Source: Rotaria macrura
Lineage: Eukaryota > Rotifera > Eurotatoria > Philodinida > Philodinidae
Length of the DNA stretch: 64,000 bases
NCBI GenBank assembly: GCA_900239685.1
Contig: OENT01000250.1
Span: 1 to 64,000, forward strand
Direction of reading: 5' to 3'
A program made the position numbers and the translations under genes. Positions 33,501 to 44,658 of this stretch are shown in pieces. The stretch's first letter is position 1. The number at the start of each line of letters is the position of its first letter. The notes below the pieces were generated by a model, which ran no database searches, was not told the origin of the DNA, and was given only the letters and a program-made list of their open reading frames with translations.

Positions 33501-36500
33501 ATTTGTTAGCATTGGAAATTTTCAACGTGATCTAACTTTATACAAATCAATAACAGATGCATGGAATGCAATATCATTAGAAGATTTAAATAGAATTAAA
33601 CTCGAACGTCTTCAAACACTTAATCCAAAACATGAACCAACAAGATATATACGTGATTATGCTGTTTATGAATGTCTTGGCTCAGGTGGATTCGGCTCAG
33701 TTTATCGTGTTGCTCGACGTGGTACAACAATGATGTATGCACTTAAAGAGGTGTAATAGAAAATAGTTAACATGTTGTTTGCTTTTTAATGCTCGTCGTA
33801 TATATCTTCTATGAATCTTTAGATTGACAATCGCTCGTTACAAGCTGATAGTGATCGAAGTTTAGGACAAAAAATAAATGAAGTTAAAATAATACGTGAA
33901 GAACTTCGTCATCCAAATATTGTTAGTTATTATCGAATATTTGCTGAAAGTAAAAGCTTTTATTTTTTAGTCTTACTTCTGTTTTTGCTATTGAAAAATT
34001 TTCTAGATGATAAATTGTACATTGTTATGGAATTAATAGCTGGATCATCATTACAAGATTATTTATCATTACTGAAAGAAATTCATCGAACGATGACTGA
34101 AGAAAATATTTGGAAAGTTTTTATTCAACTTATACTTGCATTAAGATATTTACATAAGGAAAAAGGCATCGTTCATCGAGATTTAACTGCTAATAATATT
34201 ATGTTAGATGATGAATACAGAGTTAAAATTAGTACGTATTATTTAGAATGAATTTATTGTGAAACACGACCTGAAAGGAGTGTTGAAGTGTTTAGGGTAG
34301 AAATTTTCTATCTCCCCGTCCAGATCGTTACCAATAGGTGATAATCACCGTCACAGACTGTCACCGAAAGGGTTGAAGACCGTCGTAGAAGTGATAGATA
34401 GCCCCCAAGGGCGTCACTGAACATCACCGATCTTTGGTAAAGGATTAGTGTATATATGTCACTAATTTCTGATGAGAATATATTAGCTGCTTCTTTATTG
34501 CAGCTCTAGTGGCTCAGTGAAGAATGACGAGTAAACGACTAGCAGGGTTCATGAAAGAAAGCAAGATTTCAGTGCCTGTTAAAAGTAGTGACATCGGGTT
34601 TCACATTTTTGATTCCGCAAGGGATTGCGTTAACAGCCTCTTTTTCTGGTATATCGAATGAGATGATCGATAGTAGAAGTTCGATTTGTTTTTTGTACAT
34701 GATTATCTGATTGGCTATGGTAATCAAATAGACATGAGAAAATCGATATTGAAAAACCAAATAAAATTTCGTTTAAGATACTACAAATTTACACTTATTA
34801 AAATCAGTGTCAAACTAGTAATATGAATTAATACAACATGTTCATAACTCAACAAGCTAAGAGTAGAAAACTTTAAAAAAAGGGTATATTTTGTGAAACA
34901 CTTTCTAAAAGTAGTGTTGAATTGTAATGAAAATATGGGATGTTTACGCATGTTATTTTTCAGATGGTTATTCATTAATTAGCAAATATCTCCCTAAGCA
35001 AATGAGTGAAAATTCAGAAAACTTCAGGATAGACTCTAGGCAATTAGCACGTCAAAAACTTTCTTCCGAAAAAGTATCTTCTCAGTTGTGTAGTCGTACA
35101 GCATCCTGTCGCCTATGTGTAGGGCAGAAATGTACAGACCGTGACAGAGAAACTCCACATAGCTATCGGATATCATTTATAACTAACATCGAATTCGAAT
35201 GCATACGGAGTATTTTCTTGTTGAAGTTCTATGAGGTCATATATGCCAATAGACATAGAAAGAAAAGTGCTTAGAAAATTAGAAACAACAGCTGCATCGT
35301 GTTTTATATTTTAATTCAGTAGAAATTACGCAAACAACTTTACTGTACGTATCATTTCGACACAAGTAGAAAGAAGATCGATTCACTCCTTAAATTGATC
35401 TCATCTAGTTCTTCTCCTTTTCTCTCTCCCGATACATTAGGAAAATAAGTTTTCACAGGTATGTTACTCGACATCATAACACTTTGCAACCTTCTACATT
35501 CCCGATTCACACGAAAGGATTAGTTTATCCTGATGCTTTTCATTTTTTTCAAAGTATAGAAACGATAGGTTTTGAAGTTATATTTTTTCACATTTCAGCA
35601 TCTATGACTTTGGAATAACAGAAGTGAACTGCCAGAAAATTTTTATCATTCTCTCTTTAGCCCCAACAGAGTAATTTGAACGGAGTCTGCATCGAACAGC
35701 TGGTTTTATAACATGATTGATCAAAAGAAAACAATTCGATATTGTTGTGCTCAGAAATTTTGATTATCTGGATTGTTGCATTTGATTTCGCATCCAATAG
35801 TGATTTTGAATATTACTAAATCGATGTACAACTATGAATACAGTCAATGATAGTCTGATTGATCGTGTGAGCTGATTAGGTTTATCCGAATTTTGTCAAT
35901 TGGTGAAATTTGTTGTGCAAGTTCGAATAGTAAAACTCGAATTTTGCTACATCCCTTTTCCAAAAAGAAAATCTAAAAAAAATGTTCTCTCATTCTATGA
36001 TTGTTCGATCAGTTTAAAAAAACATATTTGGTCTATTTTCTTTTAGTTTTTTTTTCAATTTCTCCATTCTATTGATTTATTGTCATAAATTTTTAAAATG
36101 AAATTTCAATCTTACTCACACGCTATATCTTATTATTATAATTACTTGATGGTTCATATTGAATAATGATCTCATTATTTGCTCGATATCTTTTCATTAG
36201 TTTGAACTGAACCTTGTCTCAAAAGATTTGCCATTTGATTCTCTACAAAACCATGTGTGAAAGAGTTCTAACAGTGAAGGGAAACTGTCCAAAAATCTTC
36301 AACGTTCAAGTTCAAAATGCATTTTTAATGTTTCGACAATTTTTACGCAGGCTTAAATCATACGACAAACATTTCCGGGTAACCTCCAATACGCCCTTTT
36401 GGATAGTTTTGAAAAAACTTTCCATGACATAAATCTTGTCCAGAATCTGATGCCCTTCAACATGGCCGACTGAGTTTTTTCGTTGCTCCCTACATGAAAA

Positions 36501-39500
36501 GTAAATTTTAGAAAGAAATCTGGTTTTGTACTTGAAAGTTAAAGATTTTCGGACAGTTTTCTTTCGTTGTTAGAATTCTTTCACATAATGTTTTGTGGAG
36601 AATCGAATGGGGAATCTTTTTAGCAAGAGTTCAACTCAAACTAACGAAAAATAGGAAAAGATATTGAGAAAATAATGGGAGCACCATTCTTTATGGGCCA
36701 CCCGGTATAACTATACCATGAACTACCAAAAATTCTACAATTCTTCCTTCGAGTTTAAAATTTTCGAGATTCGGACACCATACCATTAGCGAACGTCCAT
36801 TGTACTTTCTCCATTGGGGAAAGTCTTATCGACCAAATTCGAAAATCTCGTCACATTCATGAACGAAAAGGCTAGTTTTCAATTGATAACGAAGTCCATC
36901 GTCAATGCACAAGACAATCTATGAAAAACTTCTAGTTCTTTTAGAAAACTTTGAAACTAATACGAATTCCTTTCGTTGATGACGCATACGAGAAGGACCC
37001 GATTGACTTCGTTTGTAAAAAAGAGAGAAGAAAGAAAAAATCATACGAATATGAATGATATTTTGCAGCTGAGAAAATTATTGTTTTCTTTTTCAGCCGA
37101 TTTTGGTTTAGCAAAATTACGTGATAATGATTGTAGTAAAATGAATTCATTTGTTGGAACATTAGATTATGCTTGTCCCGAAATAATTCAACATTTACCA
37201 TACAATGAAAAAGCCGGTTTGTTTTGACTTGTTTTTTTATTCTATTACATTCATATTTATAAATCATCGTTTTAGATATATGGAGTTTAGGCTGTGTACT
37301 CTATCATATGGTAACATTGTTTCCACCATTCCATACATTGAATATTCTCTTGCTAGCAAGTAAAATTTGTTCGGGTGAATATGATCAAGTGCCATTAAAA
37401 AATTATTCTGATCGCATACGACAAATAATAATTGAATGTTTATCTATTGATCCACAACGTCGTCCTGATATATGGCGTGTAGCACAACTATGTACTGAGG
37501 AAGTAATGTTATATACTGATCGTTCATGTACAATGATTCAAACATTAGAAAAACGTTTAAGACAACAAGATCAACAACGTGAATTTGATTTAATAAGACA
37601 ACATTCACAATTACAACAACAATCTTGTCTCAGTTATTCAAGTACAAAAGAATCATTAGGTGGCAATAGTGGAGGTATGGCTGATGTTAGTTTTGATGGT
37701 GCAGATGGACAACATGAGATGATGAAACTAGATGCATTTACTGCTGGTAAGTACATTAGAAATAAGAAAAATTCTGTATTACCCTACATATTCAATAGTA
37801 TCGGATTGTGAAACACCTGATACAACAACAAAAGACTTGATAAATAGTATAGCTCCACAACCGCCGAGTGGTCCAATTAAAGTGAATAATATAAGACGTG
37901 CAATAGGTCGTTTTTCGTCCGATCAGTCATTGTATTCAAATGATGGTATGAAAAAAAAATCAAAATTTTGTAAACAAACTTTCCTATTCACTTTAGCTAT
38001 TTATTGTCAAGCTCGATCACCTGAAGCATCCAATATATCATCAGAAAGTGGTTACGATAGTAATAATATAATACAACAACCAATGCCTCCATCGTCATGT
38101 CCATCGTATCTCGAACGAAAGTGAGCATAGAACAATTCACGAATAGTTTCATTGAAATCGAAACGAGATCCAGATAGACAAAAGAATATTGGAATTTACT
38201 AGTTCAGATTTCAATTAAAGTGTCCAATAAGTACGAAAGATAAGAATTTGACAGAATTTAATAAAGCATTCAACGATTAATATAAGGGATCATTTTATTC
38301 GGAAAATGTCCAATTGTAGAAGTAGTGAAAAACAATCCTTTCTTTAGTACAAGATTCTTGATTTAGTTTTACATCATAGATTTCATTGTTTCTGTAATTA
38401 TTAGTCCTTGAAGGCACAATTCGAATTACGAATTCAACATTTCGAAAGTTTATTAATCTGTATGAACTTGCACTATCCTGAAGAGAAAAGTTCCATTCTT
38501 CCATAACTAAAGTATGATCGAAAAGTTTTTGGACAAAATATTTGTTTACTTTTAACGAACTAGAAAGTATTACGCACGAGTCAAAAGCTACATGATAGAA
38601 CCAGAATTTTGTGCTCTCGTCAAATATAGGCTCAGAAATTTTGTGACAATTTTCATTCGAGAATAGTGAAATAATCTTTGACAAGTCCGAAAAATGAGTT
38701 TGGACGGAGAGTTTTTTCACGTACGTTTGTATTTTTACTACTACAACTCGAAACGAAGAGTTGGGATCTTTATTTATAGATCATCTTGTAGATCAAACAT
38801 TGCTCTACAAAATACACCATTCGACATTTTTTTCTTTTGACAAAATCCCTCAATTTTTCTTTTTCCGGAATAGTTATTTTTTGAAAAACCGACTGTTTGA
38901 CCAAAAATGTTCTACTTCGAAAAGAGATCTTGACAAAATGGTTGTGACTAAAGTTATGTAAAAGCTACAGCTAAGGTCAACGTCACACTTTGTAGAGAAT
39001 TGTTTGCTGTACAAAATGACCGAGTTGAACAATTTATAGCATGTTCGAAAAAGAGCTTATAGGGTGGAGAACACCATGTTACTTCATCATTAAAAAACGA
39101 GTAATCATTTTTCAGGTCTTTCCAAAAAGATCGTCACTACGTTTGAAGAAACAAGATACAACATTTTTAAGCCCAATTTCAGACGAGTTAAAATTTAAGT
39201 CGTAACCTATATTTTTAACTCGTCTGAAATGATTTCAAAACGGCCAAAATCAAAAAGCATCTTTATCACGAATTTCAACCGACAAGTTTCGTCCAAACTC
39301 ATTTTTTGGACTTGTCAAAGATTATTTCACTATTCTCGAATGAAAATTGTCACAACATTTCTGAGCCTATATTTGACGAGAGCACAAAATTCTGGTTCTA
39401 TCATGTAGCTTTTGACTCGTGCGTAATACTTTCTAGTTCGTTAAAAGTAAACAAATATTTTATCCAAAAACTTTTCGATCATACGGTACTATCGACGTTC

Positions 39501-41869
39501 GAAGACAAGCCAATCGGATGGTTTTCTAAATAACTTTTAATTAATAGGAAAAAGATAGAAACCTACAGTTTATACTGTTTGAAAGCCAAGAACCAAGAGT
39601 ATATTTTAAGAAGTGCAATACTTTTTGAGAAAGAAACCCAAAGATTGTCTTGCAGAGAATTTCTCGAAAACCAAACTGAACTTCTAAAAAACAGTATCAC
39701 GGGTGTAGATCGATATTTTTTTTTCATTTTTGAAATGAATATCGAAAATTGAGCCAGGCCAAAAACTAAGTTCGCCAGTGGAAAGCAAGTTCGGACCTTG
39801 AATAAATCTTATTTGAATACAAACAAAGTTCGTCAAAAGATTTGAAACTTACACGAATCGACTTAGTTTTCGATGCTCATTCCGAAAATGACAAAAATAT
39901 TCTCCCATGTGAGTTTTTAGTGACCTAGCGAGGATTTCAAGAGATTTTTTTTCCTCAAAGTCTATCCAACGATAGAAACCGTGGGTCTCTATCCTGTTCC
40001 TATCGATAGTTATTCAAAAACCAACCGATTGACTTGACTTCTGACGGCGATAGAAGTAGTTGCAATTGTTTATCCGAAATTTCATATTTTTAATCTAGCA
40101 ACCCCCACCTTGCAACTCTTCAGTCGCTGTCGATCTTGTGTACTTTTTGATTATCGAATATTTGATACATCCATAGAGAAATGAGTATTTTCTGTTCTGA
40201 ATGCAGAAAATACTTGATGAGTAATTCTATCGTGAAAATAAATCGGAAATTATACTGCTTTACTAGCTTTGTACCAACCTTCGAATGAATCGTTCGTTTG
40301 AGTTAGCTGTTGCTTCAATGGCAATAAACAATTCTACATAAAAATTGAAAGGCCGGGAGTACGACGTCGATTATTTCTAAATGGTCACCCGACAGAATTA
40401 TCCTTGAAATAGTCAAAGAAATCCAAGTTAGTCAGTTGAGTAGATATTTTCGGATACTAATTCGTTGACTTCTATAGAGATAAACATATTATGCATGGGC
40501 GTGAGTAACAAAGAATCAGTAATCCCTTGAAATATCACAGATTTAACTGAATCTGTTGAAATTCATCTACGTAAACAGATGCTGATTCGAGGTTTTGCTT
40601 TATTCTTTCGAAAAGGAAAACAAACGCAATCATTAGCTAAAATGAACGTCCTTCGAAAAAATTTGCGTTCACAAATAACACCAATTATAATTAAGCCCAG
40701 ACAATCTCTATTTACTTCATCGAAGAGAATTGATTCTTATCAGTCGATACATATGACATTGATTTAGCTTTCAATAGTCATACTACTTTCGTTTCTAAAA
40801 AAAATACTATTAATAGGAAGTATTGACCCGTAGGAGCGGAAATCTGCATTCATTGACCTTAAGACTTGTTTGCACTAGTTGTTCATATCTCGTGACAGTC
40901 ATTCTGACAAAAAAAAAACTCTTCAGTAAATTATAGTCAAGAGCAGTCATGGCTAAAAATACTGCACTTCCGACCTGCTTGCCACGACTTCATAAGTACT
41001 ATTTCCGTACAGGAGTTATGAAGGATTCAATAATACTATGCGAAAAACCTACACACTAAGAGCCATTTTTATACTGTTAGCGTTTTGTTGATGGTTTTTT
41101 TTAAAACTAAATATCGATTAATTCGAACTTGCGGCAACATACATCAATAACAAAGATATACTTTCATGATTTCCGTTCGTCATGTTTACTTTATTTTATT
41201 GTTTAGACAGAGTCCGTTTACTCGTTCACGTCAACCATCGGCAACTGGATCAATAGTTATACCTCAAAAACGACTTCGACCAACTGACCCTGTTAGTCAA
41301 TTACTTGATATAGTTCATAAACTAGTTTATATATCTTTTGTAAGTCTATTAAGATAATTAAAACAAAAAGAATTATTCATATAACATTCTATTCTATTAG
41401 GTACCAACAAATACAAATACTAATAAATATCGTCGTTTAATTGATCGTTATAGAATTTTTTTATTTTCCAAAGGTTCATCACAAAATTTAAAAAGTGAAC
41501 TATCAAAATTATCCAATCATTTAACTGATTGTATCGAATTCGATAGTGTTATTGGAAGGCAAAGTATTGGTATACAATCATTAACAAATTCCTCTCGTTC
41601 ACCATCACCTAGTTCATTGAATTCTAAAGCTGGTAAACAATGTTTATTAACAATAAAATAGTTTACAACACGAAAATTTTTCCTTTTCAGTCGATCTAAC
41701 TATTACAGATAGTAATGGCGGTGTTACATATGAGCAAATGATGACATACATTGAACAGTATCTTCAAGAGACAGATTATTATAAAGATACGAATATGTCC
41801 GTGTTGCATTGTGAATCTTCACCAATAGCTATCCAACGAAAACAACGACCGCCATCGGGCAAAAAATGA
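27589..41869 (+). CDS. NEK10: NEK10-like serine/threonine kinase with ARM-type N-terminus
   Basis: Twenty-two exons join in phase into 1100 residues (human NEK10 is near 1170): 27589-27617, 27689-27790, 27849-27909, 27984-28021, 30143-30254, 30315-30411, 30482-30644, 30709-30795, 30850-30945, 31011-31148, 31219-31312, 33161-33346, 33409-33750, 33823-33949, 34007-34231, 37097-37216, 37276-37746, 37799-37945, 37997-38120, 41207-41339, 41401-41632, 41691-41869. The N-terminal 400 residues are helical ARM-like repeats (ILRFIIKRKL, VLDHAIWCLTHCAE). The kinase follows: GSGGFGSVY, ALKE (K514), YIVMELIAG, HRDLTANN (D616, N621), TDFGLA (634-636), GTLDYACPE, DIWSLGCVLYHMVTLFPPF. All catalytic residues are present. 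HRDLT-NN and LRYLHKEK are NEK10 signatures. The tail is low-complexity, ending PPSGKK. In vertebrates NEK10 acts in motile-cilium function and the G2/M checkpoint. Four introns exceed 1.8 kb and carry repeats. Confidence 0.9.
28590..28645 (+). repeat. tRNA-derived SINE candidate
   Basis: TAGCTCAATCTATTG (28598-28612) resembles an RNA polymerase III A box and GGGTATGAACC (28628-28638) resembles a B box (GGTTCGAACC). They lie about 30 bases apart, as in tRNA-derived promoters. No complete cloverleaf can be drawn, so it is not a working tRNA gene. It could be the head of a SINE, or an old tRNA pseudogene. Confidence 0.4.
29165..30000 (+). repeat. Dispersed repeat, copy A
   Basis: Pieces of this stretch recur elsewhere in the window. 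29390-29500 and 29560-29710 resemble 32740-33115 (shared cores ATTTCGACA-A-ATCTATRCTAAAA and GATGATGTTA-GA-AAAAGA). 29760-29995 resembles 52930-53165 (shared GCTAATAGAGCGATAGTTTCGAAT versus GCTGATAGAGTGATAGTTTCGAAT, and CTAACTCGCAAACAA-type words). The order is partly kept. This is an interspersed family of unknown type without terminal repeats I can see. Confidence 0.6.
31313..33160 (+). other. Long NEK10 intron 11 with repeat copy B
   Basis: 1.85-kb intron. Its 3' part (about 32700-33120) is a second copy of the dispersed repeat found in intron 4. Overlapping frames near 32211-32618 have no family resemblance. Confidence 0.6.
32735..33120 (+). repeat. Dispersed repeat, copy B
   Basis: Resembles 29385-29710 by eye: CAGAAGTTCGAAATTGACTTC versus GAAGAGTTCAAAATCGATTTC, followed by GATGATGTTATGATAAAAGA and later GCATTTCGACATAAATC. 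Same orientation as copy A and in another intron of the same gene. Similarity is partial, about three quarters of positions. Confidence 0.6.
34505..34560 (+). repeat. Second tRNA-like SINE candidate
   Basis: TGGCTCAGTGA (34510-34520) fits an A box and GGGTTCATGA (34545-34554) is a weak B box. The preceding 230 bases are more GC-rich than the intron average and contain several CACCG and GTCAC words. A tRNA-derived SINE fragment is possible; a chance match is the alternative. Confidence 0.3.
36175..36700. mobile_element. MITE-like element with about 145-bp imperfect terminal repeats
   Basis: The left arm (about 36175-36322) and right arm (about 36521-36700) are reverse complements at roughly 75-80%. 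Shared words include TGTGAAAGA-TTCTAACA, AAACTGTCC-AAAATCTT and AGATT-CCATT-GATTCTC. The right edge continues into GGGCCACCCGGTATA, of the kind seen at ends of Tc1/mariner-type MITEs. The left edge is eroded and no target duplication is visible. It sits in NEK10 intron 15. Confidence 0.6.
38121..41206 (+). other. Long NEK10 intron 19
   Basis: 3.1-kb intron joining in phase (AA + A). It contains the 195-bp inverted duplication described separately and otherwise AT-rich sequence without a supported gene. Confidence 0.7.
38512..39484. repeat. 195-bp inverted duplication with 583-bp spacer
   Basis: Arms 38512-38706 and 39290-39484 are reverse complements of equal length with about three mismatches (98%). 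Both arms keep the same open frame (for example SKIISLFSNENCH and FWFYHVAFDSC), on opposite strands. The spacer holds a smaller inverted repeat around 39180-39230 (CAGACGAGTTAAAA). No target duplication was found at the outer edges. The high identity suggests a recent event or conversion between arms. It may be a transposon with long terminal repeats or a fold-back duplication of a gene fragment. Confidence 0.85.
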
Positions 41870-42613
41870 TCGCTTTCATTTCGAGTTCATTTGTATATAT
41901 GTAATTATATATAGATACATATGATTCTTTTTGTTTTTCATCTTTATAAAATTAAGGATCTCCATTACTTTTCTTGTATAATCTATGTAAATTATTAATC
42001 AAAATAATTTTTTAATTTCGATAAAACGAACAGAAATTAGAAAAATAAAACTTATTTTTTCTTATCTATTCTCGAATTATTATTTCATGTTTCATTAGTG
42101 CAACATACAACAGAAAACAATTGTTTTATTCAATCTATTAATTAATAAAGTCACATCAAAATATACATGTCATTGTTTTGAATGTTCAATTTAAATCTTA
42201 GTCATTAATTTGAAGACAGAACAATGTCTTCATTTTATCTAAAAGAAATTTCGAAAGAAAATCTCAACGTGCATTATATTGTTCATATCGACTTGAATAT
42301 TTATTCCGTTAGTATATATTGTACTGTTATTTTTCATATAATGTTAGTAAACTTAAAATCCATTGTCGTTATGAAATGACAAAAAAAGAGAGAATACGTT
42401 TGTACTTTAACATTAAGAATAACCTTACTTATAAATGATCTTACATTGTTATTTTTGTAATGTTACATAAGAACAACATGCACACTCGACACTCAATTCC
42501 ACAATAGTATAACAGTCAATTATTCTTTGACAACCGGGATATTAAATAATTTTCTCTGCTGATATATAAATATATGTTATACAATGTTAAAAATAGAAAT
42601 CTGACATTAGATA
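41870..42613. other. Convergent intergenic region NEK10 / TMEM163-like
   Basis: Holds the 3' ends of two convergent genes. AATAAA-like words are present on both strands. No gene is seen. Confidence 0.5.
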
Positions 42614-43324
42614 TTATTTAAATGATTTCACCATCATCCATATTCCATAGATCATAATTGTTGTTGAAATAAACATTCCCATAATTGGATCAATATACCA
42701 AATGGCTTGATTTGCATCATAAATTTTAATACTAATGAAAACTGATAATGCCATTAAACCTGATATAAATGTATTGAATGCATCGGAATATGCTGATGTA
42801 ACATTAAGTTTTCTAGCTATTGTATATTTGCCACATGCTAAACAAAAGAAAATAAATGTTTGTATTGTAACAGCTATAGCTAAATAATTATTTGGTATAG
42901 GATGAATTTGATTTCGTATATCAAGTATTGAATCAATAAATACACCGAAGCCAGATATGAAAAAGAGTACAGCCAATATTTTTAATACATATTTTTCTCG
43001 TTTATATTGTTCTTGTGAACTTGTAAAACGCCATATAACAGCTATAAATGCTAATACATCGAGTATAGTATCAACAGCAAAACCAAGTGCTGATACAGAT
43101 TGTTCTTCGACAGCTAAGAAAAATGTTATTGAACCACAAACTGTACTAACAAATATAGATATGATATTTAATGTAATTAGTGCATGACGTGTTGTCGTTT
43201 CATCTTGAATTGATAATGACGGTTCAGGTGAAACAAATAAATCGACGTGTTCATTATCGGTTCGTGTTACAATAGTAAATTTCGGTGGAGGTGTATCATC
43301 ATCAAATCTTTCATAACGAGCCAT
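42614..43324 (-). CDS. TMEM163: TMEM163-like zinc transporter (cation-efflux family)
   Basis: Single exon, 236 residues from the ATG at 43324. After a polar cytoplasmic N-terminus (ARYERFDDDTPPPKF) there are about six hydrophobic segments: around residues 47-73, 77-99, 112-134, 142-165, 178-200 and 208-230. SALGFAVDTILDVLAF in helix 2 carries the two Asp residues four apart (D85, D89) that TMEM163 uses for zinc. YSDAFNTFISGLMALSVF in helix 5 and WYIDPIMGMFI in helix 6 also match TMEM163 and the cation-diffusion-facilitator fold. TMEM163 exports zinc at the plasma membrane and vesicles. The gene is complete and faces NEK10. Vertebrate proteins have a longer N-terminus. Confidence 0.85.
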   Translation of the reverse strand: MARYERFDDDTPPPKFTIVTRTDNEHVDLFVSPEPSLSIQDETTTRHALITLNIISIFVSTVCGSITFFLAVEEQSVSALGFAVDTILDVLAFIAVIWRFTSSQEQYKREKYVLKILAVLFFISGFGVFIDSILDIRNQIHPIPNNYLAIAVTIQTFIFFCLACGKYTIARKLNVTSAYSDAFNTFISGLMALSVFISIKIYDANQAIWYIDPIMGMFISTTIMIYGIWMMVKSFK

Positions 43325-44209
43325 GAGAGACAAAAAAAAATATAAATAATAATAATCTAGAAATAGAATATAATCTTCTTTCGATTGTTTCTATTTGTGA
43401 TCGACTAGCACGACTATCACATTATTAAAAACTATAGATTCATGTGACTGAATAAATATTTTATGTTGCTCTCACAATTTCCTTCATTTTTTTTTCTATT
43501 AACAATCATTATTTCTTTTTTTTTTTAGCTCACTATCATTAATCGCCTCTAAGTTTTCTCGCTAAATAATTGCTTATATACTAAACGTGTATATTTATCT
43601 ATATTTACTTTATTTTTCTTCTTTCCACTCATTCCAGTGGTGAACACAATTGTATGAACATGAATACAAGTGAATTGGTAGTTGATAGTCGTAACGGAAG
43701 TTAAACGTTAGAACGATAACGAGAAACATTACACGAACATATTTGTTGCGTCGAACTGATTTCTCTGTTGTTACATGATAAGAAAGCGTAGAACAAAAAT
43801 GCGCAAAAAAAAAAGAAAGTTACGGTCATATCGTTTCTACTTTGACAGATAGATATATTGAGGACAACAGATGTTACTTTCAATGTTAGCGTTACTTCAA
43901 CAGTTGGTTTCTTATTTGTTTTGTCTACGCTCTTGCATAGATAACAGTTCCATGACAGTATAAGTAGAGTATCTGCAACGTTTCTTTTTTTTTTTATTTC
44001 TTTCGAGTAGCGTGTCTTCTACAATGGGAATTCTTTTCTCGCTCTCAGATTTCTTTCTCATATGCACTGCCAATTAATTATAGATTTCTATGGATGTTCT
44101 CTATGTTTTTTCACTCGTCTAGAGAGAAGAAGAAGAAACATGAAAAATAATACTTAAATTATAAATGCTACTTGAAAACATCTTATATTCAAAATATATA
44201 AATAATATG
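43325..44209. other. No gene seen
   Basis: Upstream side of the TMEM163-like gene; AT-rich with T runs. No coding frame is supported. Confidence 0.45.
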
Positions 44210-44658
44210 TAAGGTGCACCTTATTCAAAGTTACAGCACTTCGCTTTTCTTATCGAAAGAATGATTACCAGATGTAATTTTTCCTGCTGAGTTCGAATCT
44301 AGTCTTATTTTTTGCATTATTGCTTGTCTTCATGGTCGAAATTCGATTTTTTTCTTGAGATGTAAAAATTGATGAAAAATAAAGAACTGATTGCTTATGT
44401 ATTAACGATGCATTTTTCAGTCTTTTTTACATGATTTTCGGATTCCTCGTGTGAAATTAGTTCTAGGAAAGTTATTTNNNNNNNNNNNNNNNNNNNNNNN
44501 NNNNNNNNNNNNNNNNNNNNATCGAATTTCGACCATGAAGACAAGCAATAATGCAAAAAATAAGACTAGATTCGAACTCAGCAGGAAAAATTACATCTGG
44601 TAATCATTCTTTCGATAAGAAAAGCGAAGTGCTGTAACTTTGAATAAGGTGTACCTTA
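44210..44658. mobile_element. Near-perfect 138-bp inverted repeat spanning an assembly gap
   Basis: Arms 44210-44347 and 44521-44658 are reverse complements with one mismatch (TAAGGTGCACC versus TAAGGTACACC). The gap (43 N, 44478-44520) touches the inner end of the right arm. The outer ends read TAAGGT...ACCTTA; TA at each edge would fit a Tc1/mariner-type TA duplication, but cannot be distinguished from the repeat itself. No coding capacity is visible in the 130 bases of left-hand spacer. It is a MITE or foldback element, and the palindrome probably caused the gap. Confidence 0.85.
44478..44520. other. Assembly gap (43 N)
   Basis: Run of N at the centre of a long inverted repeat; its true length is unknown. 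Confidence 0.99.

Larger units (their letters stand above)
34232..37096 (+). other. Long NEK10 intron 15 splitting the kinase domain
   Basis: 2.9-kb intron between the catalytic-loop exon and the DFG exon (A + CC gives Thr before DFG). It contains a second Pol III-like SINE candidate (about 34510-34554) and a long imperfect inverted repeat (about 36175-36700). No additional exon is required for the kinase fold. Confidence 0.7.

Noticed and set aside
42957-43187. 76-residue plus-strand frame
   Set aside because: Shadow of the TMEM163-like gene on the other strand.
44285-44305. B-box-like GAGTTCGAATCTAG in the inverted-repeat arm
   Set aside because: No A box at a suitable distance and no tRNA fold, so neither a tRNA nor a SINE can be supported.
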